The translations under genes were made by a program, and so were the position numbers. Below the pieces are notes generated by a model. That model was not told the DNA's origin. It ran no database searches and was given only the letters and a program-made list of their open reading frames with translations. From positions 1-7,475 of the forward strand of contig JASLMQ010000267.1 of the NCBI GenBank assembly GCA_030746455.1: DNA of 7,475 nt, in the 5' to 3' direction. Shown piece after piece: positions 1 to 6,747 of the stretch. Origin of the DNA: Candidatus Latescibacterota bacterium (GTDB lineage: Bacteria; Latescibacterota; UBA2968; GCA-2709665). Each line of letters starts with the position of its first letter. The first letter of the stretch is position 1.

Positions 1-91
1 GTGCGTGCCGGAGACACCGTCAGGATTCTTCCGGCCTATACTGGAGGTTAGAGCCGGCCTCGGGCCGGAGCTGGTCCATCTTGGGGGGATC

Positions 92-1996
92 ATGGCTGCA
101 GCGAACGGTAGGGCAGGTGGCGGCAGGTACCTGCGGGTTGACCTGTCGGAAGGTCGGATCTGGTCCGATCAGCTGGATGAGGAAACCCACCGGGCATGCG
201 TGGGCGGCACGGGCTACGGCACGAAGGTGCTCTACGAGGAGGTGGGCCCGGAGGTCGGCTGGTCGGATCCGGAGAACCGGCTCATCGTGGCGTCCGGACC
301 GCTCGGGGGAACGCGCGTAAACGGATCGGGCACGATCTCGGTTGTGACCAAGGGCCCGATGACCAACGGCGCGGTGACCTCGCAGGCCAACGGCTTCCTC
401 GGCGCCTTCTTGCGCTCGAACGGCTACGATGGCGTGGTCATCCAGGGGGCGGCCTCGAGCCTGTGCTGTCTGCACATCCACGATGGAGAGGCAGAGGTTC
501 GGGACGCGGGTCACCTCGCCGGTGTCGACACGTGGGACATGATCGACCGCATCGTCGAAGAGCTGGGCGCCGACGAGCGCCAGGTCAGCGTGTTCGGGAT
601 CGGCCCCGCCGGTGAGAACAGGGCCCGTTTCGCGGGCATCATCGGCGACCGCGGCCACGTGGCGGGCCACAACGGCACGGGCGCTGTGATGGGCGCCAAG
701 GGACTGAAGGCGATTGTCGCACAGCGCGGCCAGAATCAGGTTGACGTTCACGATGCACAGGCCCTGGCGGAGGTGGCGCGGAAGCTGCACGATCGGATCG
801 TCGAAGATCCGGTTGCCCGGGAAGGGATCCACCGGTGGGGCACACTTCGGGCGGTTGCCAGGGATGTCCAGGGCGGGGGCGGCATCCTTCCGGTGAAGAA
901 TTACACCACGAACATCTACGACATCACCGCCGACAAGGTCGAGGAGTGGGACGGGCCGTATCTGCAGGAGCATTACGTCACGGGACGGCACAACTGCTGG
1001 GCGTGCAGCTGCCAGCATTGCACGACGTTCACCATACCTCGGGGACGGCACAAGGGATACGTGGGGGAGGAACCGGAGTACGAGCAATTCGCGGCCTTCG
1101 GCCCTGCCATTGGCAACACGGACGTGGATGAGGCCATCGTCCTGTCGAACGAGTGCGACCGACTCGGATTCGAGAACAACGAGATGGGATGGGTGCTGGG
1201 CCTGGCCATGGAGTGTTATGACAAGGGCGTTCTCACCCGGGAGCAGTTCGACGGGTTGGACATGAGCTGGGGCAACGTGGATGCGGTCCAGTCGCTGATG
1301 GACAAGATGGCCCGTCGCGAGGGTGTCGGCAATCTGTTCGCCGAGGGCGCAATGCGGGCGGCCGAGGAGATTGGGGGCGAGGCGGTCAAGTTCGCGGTGC
1401 ACACCAAGAAGGGGAACACGCCGCGGGGCCACGACCATCGTAGCCGGTGGCCCGAGATGTTCGACACCGCGACCTCGAATACGGGCACGATGGAAACGGG
1501 GCCGACGGCGAACATGCCCCAGGACGCCCTGAAGGCGATCGGCATCGATGCGCTTCCCGACGCATTTTCGCCCGAGGAGGTGAGCACGTTCACCGCCAGA
1601 GCCAAGGGGGCCATGATCTTCGAGGACTCTCTGGGCGTGTGCCGGTTCACCGTGCGGACCGACGTTCCCTATCTGGCGGATGCCGTGCGCGCTGCAACCG
1701 GCTGGGACATGGGGGTGGACGAGGCCATGCGCGTGGGCCTCCGGGCCGTGAACCGGCTCCGGGCCTTCAATATCCGCCACGGGATTCCACCCGAGCTGGA
1801 TGCACCGTCCATGCGCTACGGATCGACCCCGATCGACGGACCGGCCGCCGGCGTGGGCATTCAGTCCGTCTGGGACCAGATGCTGGCCAACTACTACCGG
1901 CTGATGGGGTGGGACGAACGAGGGATCCCCAAACGCAAGACCCTGGAAGAGCTGGGTCTGGGGGATGTGGCGGATGATCTGGAGGCTCTGGGTTGA
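92..1996 (+). CDS. Aldehyde ferredoxin oxidoreductase (AOR) family protein, substrate unknown
   Basis: Family members are cytoplasmic enzymes with a tungsto- or molybdo-bispyranopterin cofactor and one [4Fe-4S] cluster; they oxidise aldehydes to acids or catalyse related low-potential reactions. Numbered from ATG 92 the protein has 634 residues, close to the usual 600-650. The N-terminal domain has RYLRVDLSEGRIW, the GGTGYGTKVLYEEV segment and SGPLGGT. The pterin-binding stretch GPAGENRARFAG is near 171-182, followed by GHNGTGAVMGAKGLKAI near 192-208. Cluster cysteines lie at 302, 305, 307 and 310 (CWACSCQHC), with the distal one in DSLGVC at 517. The C-terminal end has the typical YYRLMGWDERGIP. 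The open frame extends upstream to ATG 5, but ATG 92 starts just before the conserved N-terminus and has a G-rich stretch (83-88) 3 bases ahead, so it is preferred. A short hairpin, CCGGCC/GGCCGG (54-68), lies in the upstream region. The cysteine spacing differs from the classical CxxCxxxC. No partner ferredoxin or MoaD-like gene is visible. The family call is firm; the substrate cannot be inferred. Confidence 0.93.
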   Translation: MAAANGRAGGGRYLRVDLSEGRIWSDQLDEETHRACVGGTGYGTKVLYEEVGPEVGWSDPENRLIVASGPLGGTRVNGSGTISVVTKGPMTNGAVTSQANGFLGAFLRSNGYDGVVIQGAASSLCCLHIHDGEAEVRDAGHLAGVDTWDMIDRIVEELGADERQVSVFGIGPAGENRARFAGIIGDRGHVAGHNGTGAVMGAKGLKAIVAQRGQNQVDVHDAQALAEVARKLHDRIVEDPVAREGIHRWGTLRAVARDVQGGGGILPVKNYTTNIYDITADKVEEWDGPYLQEHYVTGRHNCWACSCQHCTTFTIPRGRHKGYVGEEPEYEQFAAFGPAIGNTDVDEAIVLSNECDRLGFENNEMGWVLGLAMECYDKGVLTREQFDGLDMSWGNVDAVQSLMDKMARREGVGNLFAEGAMRAAEEIGGEAVKFAVHTKKGNTPRGHDHRSRWPEMFDTATSNTGTMETGPTANMPQDALKAIGIDALPDAFSPEEVSTFTARAKGAMIFEDSLGVCRFTVRTDVPYLADAVRAATGWDMGVDEAMRVGLRAVNRLRAFNIRHGIPPELDAPSMRYGSTPIDGPAAGVGIQSVWDQMLANYYRLMGWDERGIPKRKTLEELGLGDVADDLEALG

Positions 1997-2076
1997 TGGG
2001 AGGCCAGATGCCAGATCCCGGCTATGCCGCCGGTTGTATCCGGGCGTGGGCTGTGCCTGCCTGAATGGAAAAGAGG

Positions 2077-2105
2077 TTGACAGCCGAGGCCTGTTTCTGT
2101 AATCT
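2077..2105 (+). promoter_or_regulatory. Putative sigma70-type promoter P1 for the trp leader transcript
   Basis: A perfect -35 hexamer TTGACA (2077-2082) is followed after 17 bases by TAATCT (2100-2105). The latter matches the -10 consensus at its three most conserved positions (T1, A2, T6). Transcription would start near 2111-2113, about 45 bases before the leader-peptide start, and run through the attenuator into trpE. No clear terminator for the upstream oxidoreductase gene is seen between 1997 and 2076, so some read-through into this region is possible. A perfect 10-base palindrome, GATCCGGATC, lies at 2129-2138 in the leader RNA; its role is unknown. Confidence 0.6.
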
Positions 2106-2158
2106 ATGACAACCGGCGAAAATCAGGCGATCCGGATCTGTTGAGGACGATCGACGTG

Positions 2159-2257
2159 ATGACTTCCGCATACAACGGCTTTACGAGGCGAAGCCCCTGG
2201 CGTTACTGGTATTACCGCCAGGTGCGCCAGAGCGTTGTATGCCCACGTCTCATTTGA
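2159..2257 (+). CDS. trpL: trp operon leader peptide (32 aa), Trp/Tyr-rich
   Basis: This small open frame encodes a 32-residue peptide whose middle reads SPWRYWYYRQ. It has Trp codons at 2198 and 2207 and Tyr codons at 2204, 2210 and 2213, plus an earlier Tyr at 2171. Two Trp in four residues is far above the usual frequency of this rare amino acid. The frame ends with TGA at 2255-2257, just upstream of a Rho-independent terminator and 155 bases before trpE. An SD-like GAGGA at 2143-2147 lies 11 bases before ATG 2159 and 8 bases before the in-frame GTG 2156, so GTG 2156 is an equally good start. The peptide probably has no function of its own: its translation senses charged tRNA-Trp, because a ribosome stalled at the Trp codons leaves the downstream RNA free to form the antiterminator. 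The assignment rests on codon content, position before trpE and the matching RNA pairings; translation is not proven. Confidence 0.85.
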   Translation: MTSAYNGFTRRSPWRYWYYRQVRQSVVCPRLI

Positions 2258-2295
2258 CGTTTCCAACAGTGGACCGGAGATCAGGCCGTGGGCAT
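2168..2295 (+). promoter_or_regulatory. trp attenuator: alternative RNA pairings 1:2 and 2:3 (antiterminator)
   Basis: Three exclusive pairings can be read directly. Region 1, GCATACAACG (2168-2177), is perfectly complementary to CGTTGTATGC (2233-2242): a 10-bp 1:2 stem. Region 2, ATGCCCACG (2239-2247), is perfectly complementary to CGTGGGCAT (2287-2295): a 9-bp 2:3 antiterminator. That pairing uses up the 5' arm of the terminator at 2284-2293, so antiterminator and terminator cannot coexist. A nested hairpin, CCTGGCG/CGCCAGG (2196-2202 with 2216-2222), covers both Trp codons, one in its arm and one in its loop. A ribosome reaching the stop codon at 2255 would cover region 2 and allow termination; one stalled at the Trp codons would leave region 2 free to pair with region 3. 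This is the arrangement known from the enterobacterial trp operon; its operation here is inferred. Confidence 0.85.
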
Positions 2296-2312
2296 CTGCT
2301 CACGGCCCTTTT
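2284..2312 (+). terminator. Rho-independent terminator of the trp attenuator (3:4 hairpin)
   Basis: The arms GGCCGTGGGC (2284-2293) and GCTCACGGCC (2298-2307) form a 10-bp stem with nine Watson-Crick pairs and one G-U, closed by the tetraloop AUCU. It is followed by C and four U (2308-2312). The U tract is short but the stem is very GC-rich. It sits between the leader peptide stop and trpE, where it would cut transcription when tryptophan is plentiful. Confidence 0.88.
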
Positions 2313-2331
2313 CGTGGCGGCTGGAAATCCC

Positions 2332-2361
2332 TTGACAAAACGCGGCCGTATGGGTTATTAT
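2332..2361 (+). promoter_or_regulatory. Putative second promoter P2 for trpE, after the attenuator
   Basis: A perfect TTGACA (2332-2337) is followed after 18 bases by TATTAT (2356-2361), a five-of-six match to the -10 consensus. Transcription would begin near 2367-2369, giving trpE a 5' leader of about 45 bases that lacks the attenuator. An imperfect dyad, GGCCGTA (2344-2350) with TATGGCC (2359-2365), overlaps the spacer and -10. It could be an operator or a small RNA hairpin; no known repressor consensus was recognised. If active, this promoter would give basal expression independent of tRNA-Trp charging. Confidence 0.5.
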
Positions 2362-2411
2362 GGCCTTCTATCTGGATGGAATTCCTGCAGTTACCTGCAC
2401 AGAGGTCCACC

Positions 2412-3887
<1,476 letters not shown>

Positions 3888-3921
3888 TCTCCGGGCCCGT
3901 GGTACCGAAGAGGATCTGGCG

Positions 3922-4485
3922 ATGATCCTTATGATCGACAACTACGACTCCTTCACCTACAACCTCGTGCAGTACCTCGGCGAGCTGGGGGCCAAGCTCG
4001 AGGTCCACAGGAACGATCGGATCGGCCTGAAGGAGATCGAGGCGCGGGAACCCGACAAGATCGTGATCTCGCCGGGACCGTGCACCCCCAACGAGGCGGG
4101 CATCTCGGTGGATGTCATCCAGGCCTTTGCCGGCCGGGTGCCCATTCTGGGGGTCTGCCTGGGGCATCAGGCGATCGGACAGGCGTTCGGAGGGCAGGTG
4201 GTTGGCGCCTCCGCCATCATGCACGGCAAGGTCTCGGAGGTGTGGCACGACGGCAAGACCGTCTTCAGGGACCTGCCCCAGCCTTTCGTGGCCACGCGTT
4301 ACCATTCGCTCGTGGTCGAGCGTGAAAGCCTTCCTGATTGTATGGAGATCTCGGCTGAGACGAAGGACGGAACGCTGATGGGGATCCGCCACCGGGAGCT
4401 TCCCGTGGAGGGCGTTCAGTTCCATCCCGAGTCGATCCTGACGACAGAGGGCAAGCGTCTTCTAAAGAACTTCCTCGACGCCTAG
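3922..4485 (+). CDS. trpG: Anthranilate synthase component II (glutamine amidotransferase subunit)
   Basis: This class I glutamine amidotransferase hydrolyses glutamine and channels ammonia to TrpE. Its 187 residues match stand-alone TrpG/PabA. It opens with [20 protein letters not shown], then has the oxyanion-loop motif PGPCTP (51-56), nucleophile Cys79 in [13 protein letters not shown] (101-103), RYHSLVV (126-132), and the His168/Glu170 pair of the triad in VQFHPES. ATG 3922 has GAGGA (3910-3914) 7 bases ahead. TrpG and PabA cannot be told apart reliably by sequence, and one protein often serves both enzymes; the position directly after trpE supports the tryptophan role. No fusion to TrpE or TrpD is present. 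Confidence 0.95.
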   Translation: MILMIDNYDSFTYNLVQYLGELGAKLEVHRNDRIGLKEIEAREPDKIVISPGPCTPNEAGISVDVIQAFAGRVPILGVCLGHQAIGQAFGGQVVGASAIMHGKVSEVWHDGKTVFRDLPQPFVATRYHSLVVERESLPDCMEISAETKDGTLMGIRHRELPVEGVQFHPESILTTEGKRLLKNFLDA

Positions 4486-4505
4486 GGTCGAAACAACAAA
4501 GCGGA

Positions 4506-4745
4506 ACCACAGATGAGCACAGATGGACACTGATCTGGAGGTGCAAGGACCTGGCGACGCGGGCAACGAGGGACCGTGTGCTTTGACGGACGACGCCGGA
4601 CACAAGAGAAGCTTCACCTGACCTCAGGCAATACGAGGCTTCACGTGAGTGCACCTCCGGGTAGGCTTGCAGAGATATGGTTTGGGACTTGGCTCACCGG
4701 GTTCTGGTGCTTCCCCATCGGTGCTAATCCGTGTTCATCTGTGGT
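4506..4745. repeat. Inverted-repeat-bounded non-coding element between trpG and trpD
   Basis: The 343-base gap between trpG and trpD has no convincing gene. It is bounded by an imperfect 29-bp inverted repeat: 4506-4534 and the reverse complement of 4717-4745 share 23 of 29 positions, with the outer 11 (ACCACAGATGA) identical. Each arm has a 10-base periodicity around CAC-GAT. Inside there is a second inverted pair, GGAGGTGCA (4537-4545) with TGCACCTCC (4650-4658), a short dyad CCTGA/TCAGG (4617-4628), and a small hairpin CACCGG/CTGGTG (4695-4709). No transposase and no clear target-site duplication are seen. It could be a MITE- or REP-like element inserted in the operon, or a structured intercistronic RNA. 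Similar CACAGATGA-type intergenic sequences are familiar from several bacterial groups, but that is from memory and was not searched. Confidence 0.6.
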
Positions 4746-4828
4746 AAGGTTCTGACGTTCCGAGGCTAGGCCCAGGCGGGGAGGGGCGAGACGCAACCGA
4801 CAGGACACATCCAAGGCTGGAGCGGGAT

Positions 4829-5842
4829 ATGACGATCCAAGAAGCGATTGCAGATCTGATCGAGGGGAAGGACCTCGGGCATGGCGCCACCGTGGACGTG
4901 ATGAATCAAATCATGTCGGGAGAGGCCACCGACGCGCAGATCGGGGCCTTCCTCGTGGCCCTCCGGCTGAAGGGGGAATCGGTCGAGGAGATCGCGGGTG
5001 CCGCTCAGGTAATGCGGGAGAAGGTCACACCCATCCAGACCCGACACGACGTGGTGGTGGACACCTGCGGCACCGGGGGCGACCATTCGGGCACGTTCAA
5101 CATCTCCACCGTGGCCTCGTTCGTGGTGGCCGGTGCCGGCCTGTGCGTGGCGAAGCACGGGAACCGCGCCGCCTCGAGCCTGTGCGGGAGCGCCGACGTG
5201 CTCAAGACGCTGGGCGTGAACATCGAAGCGTCGCCCGAGGTTGTCAGCCGCTGCCTCGATGAGGTCGGCATCGGGTTCCTCTTCGCACCGGCGCTGCACG
5301 GGGCGATGAAATACGCCATCGGCCCGAGGCGGGAGATGGGCATCCGAACGGTTTTCAACGTGTTGGGGCCCCTCACCAACCCGGCGGGTGCCCAGAGGCA
5401 GCTTATCGGGGTCTACAGCGAGGCGCTCACGGAGCCGCTGGCCCAGGTACTGGGCCGGCTCGGATCGGAGCACGCGCTGGTGGTGCATGGCCTGGACGGT
5501 CTCGACGAGATCGCCCTGGCGGAGCGCACGCAGGTGAGCGAGCTCCGCGACGGGGCCGTGAACTCCTACGAGATCTCGCCGGAGTGTTTCGGCTTCACCC
5601 GATGCGAAGCGGGCGACCTCAAGGGTGGGGATGCGGATGCGAATGCGGAGATGGCCCTCTCGGTGCTGAAGGGCGATTCCGGCCCCAAACGCGATGTGGT
5701 GTTGCTCAACGCCGGTGCGGCCATTCTGGTCGGCGGCGCGGCGGAGGACATGGGGGCCGGGCTCGAGGCCGCCAGGGAGTCGATCGATTCCGGGAAGGCG
5801 ATGGGGAAGCTCGAACAGCTGAAAGAGGCGAGCCAGGGATAG
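4829..5842 (+). CDS. trpD: Anthranilate phosphoribosyltransferase
   Basis: It joins anthranilate to phosphoribosyl pyrophosphate (PRPP), giving N-(5'-phosphoribosyl)anthranilate, the second step of the pathway. The 337 residues are the normal length for a stand-alone TrpD, with no amidotransferase domain fused. Visible motifs are the PRPP-binding DTCGTGGD (78-85), NISTVASFV (91-99), KHGNRAASS (109-117, where many homologues have a Ser/Val in the middle), NVLGPLTNP (177-185) and the metal-binding HGLDGLDE (219-226; Asp225, Glu226). GGAG (4819-4822) lies 6 bases before ATG 4829. The gene is separated from trpG by the inverted-repeat element, so it needs read-through across that element or a promoter within it; no convincing promoter was found there. 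The 120-base gap to trpC is unusually wide for this operon. Confidence 0.96.
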   Translation: MTIQEAIADLIEGKDLGHGATVDVMNQIMSGEATDAQIGAFLVALRLKGESVEEIAGAAQVMREKVTPIQTRHDVVVDTCGTGGDHSGTFNISTVASFVVAGAGLCVAKHGNRAASSLCGSADVLKTLGVNIEASPEVVSRCLDEVGIGFLFAPALHGAMKYAIGPRREMGIRTVFNVLGPLTNPAGAQRQLIGVYSEALTEPLAQVLGRLGSEHALVVHGLDGLDEIALAERTQVSELRDGAVNSYEISPECFGFTRCEAGDLKGGDADANAEMALSVLKGDSGPKRDVVLLNAGAAILVGGAAEDMGAGLEAARESIDSGKAMGKLEQLKEASQG

Positions 5843-5884
5843 GCTCTGAGGTGGGGACGTCTACATCACCGAGGGCACACTTCG

Positions 5885-5908
5885 GTACGGCGTCTTTTCG
5901 ACGCCTAC
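5885..5908 (+). other. Possible intercistronic RNA hairpin between trpD and trpC
   Basis: GTA-c-GGCGTC (5885-5894) can pair with GACGCC-TAC (5900-5908): nine base pairs, one bulged C at 5888 and the loop UUUUC. No U tract follows the stem, so it is not a good terminator. It could protect an mRNA end or pace transcription ahead of trpC. The gap (5843-5962) holds nothing else recognisable. Confidence 0.35.
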
Positions 5909-5962
5909 TCAGTGCAGGCAGGGGCCACAGAGAAGAGCAGGGGAGAACCGGCGACCAAGGGG

Positions 5963-6745
5963 ATGTCGAGCATTCTTGACGAGATCGTGGCCTACAAGCG
6001 GACGTTCGTGGCCGAGCGGCGGCAGCGGATGCCTCTGGAAGAGGTACGTGCTCGTTGTGAGACCACACCGATGCCGACCTCTCTGTGCGAGGCGCTGACC
6101 TGCGGCTCAGAAGCTGCCGTGATCGCGGAGATCAAGAAGGCGTCGCCTTCGAGGGGGATGATACGCGAGGACTTCGATCCCTCTGAGATCGCCCAGATCT
6201 ACGAGGAGGGGGGGGCCTCCGCTCTCTCGGTGTTGACGGATGAGCGGTTCTTCCAAGGCTGTGATGCCTACCTGACCGAGGCCAGCAGCATCGTCGGCCT
6301 TCCCGTGTTGAGGAAGGACTTCACCGTCGATCCGTATCAGATCTACGAAGCGAGGAGCCTGGGGGCCGCGGCGGTTCTGCTCATCGTGGCTATTTTGACA
6401 CCCGAAGAGATCGCGAGCCACCTCGAGCTGTGCAGGGAGATCGGGCTCGATGCGCTGGTGGAGATCCACACAGAGGAGGAGGCGAGGACGGCGATGGACA
6501 GCGGGGCCCGAATCGTGGGTATCAACAACCGGGACCTGCGGACGTTCGAGACCCATCTGGACACCACGCTCAAGCTGGTCGAACAGATCCCCGACGATCT
6601 GGTGAAGGTGAGCGAGAGCGGCATCCGCACGCGGGAGGACGTCGTTCGGCTACGCGATGCCGGCATCGATGCAGTACTCGTTGGCGAAAGCCTGATGCGA
6701 CAGCCCGATATCGGGCGCAAACTCCGCGAACTTCTGGGAGGGTAG
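5963..6745 (+). CDS. trpC: Indole-3-glycerol-phosphate synthase
   Basis: It closes the indole ring by decarboxylating 1-(o-carboxyphenylamino)-1-deoxyribulose 5-phosphate to indole-3-glycerol phosphate. The 260-residue protein is a single TIM barrel with all expected motifs: [11 protein letters not shown] (55-65; Glu56, Lys58), LTDERFFQG (91-99), VLRKDF (115-120; catalytic Lys118), LVEIHT (165-170; Glu167), GINNRDL (186-192) and SESGI (217-221). ATG 5963 gives the family-typical start [12 protein letters not shown]; the frame also extends to GTG 5912. The local SD is poor: AAGGGG abuts the ATG, and AGGGGAG (5939-5945) is 17 bases away, so initiation may be weak. There is no fused TrpF domain, so phosphoribosylanthranilate isomerase must be encoded elsewhere. 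trpB follows after 2 bases, implying co-translation. Confidence 0.96.
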   Translation: MSSILDEIVAYKRTFVAERRQRMPLEEVRARCETTPMPTSLCEALTCGSEAAVIAEIKKASPSRGMIREDFDPSEIAQIYEEGGASALSVLTDERFFQGCDAYLTEASSIVGLPVLRKDFTVDPYQIYEARSLGAAAVLLIVAILTPEEIASHLELCREIGLDALVEIHTEEEARTAMDSGARIVGINNRDLRTFETHLDTTLKLVEQIPDDLVKVSESGIRTREDVVRLRDAGIDAVLVGESLMRQPDIGRKLRELLGG

Positions 6746-6747
6746 CC

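Noticed and set aside
54..68. CCGGCC/GGCCGG hairpin before the AOR-family gene as a terminator
   Set aside because: No U tract follows and the stem is only six pairs with a three-base loop; it is likely incidental in GC-rich DNA.
20..1780. Long open frame of 586 codons on the minus strand
   Set aside because: It lies antisense to the clearly recognised AOR-family gene; such shadow frames are common in GC-rich coding DNA and the translation resembles no family.
2003..2016. Tandem GCCAGAT repeat just after the AOR-family stop
   Set aside because: Only two 7-base copies; too short to assign meaning.
2077..2361. TrpR operator or T-box riboswitch controlling trpE
   Set aside because: No TrpR-like operator was recognised at either promoter and no T-box antiterminator consensus is present; the leader peptide with exclusive stems explains the region better.
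4583..4611. TTGACG box in the trpG-trpD gap as an internal promoter for trpDCB
   Set aside because: No acceptable -10 hexamer is found 16-18 bases downstream, so it is not supported.
4265..4654. Minus-strand frame covering part of trpG and the trpG-trpD gap
   Set aside because: Half of it is antisense to trpG and the rest reads through the inverted-repeat arm; no SD or recognisable protein features.
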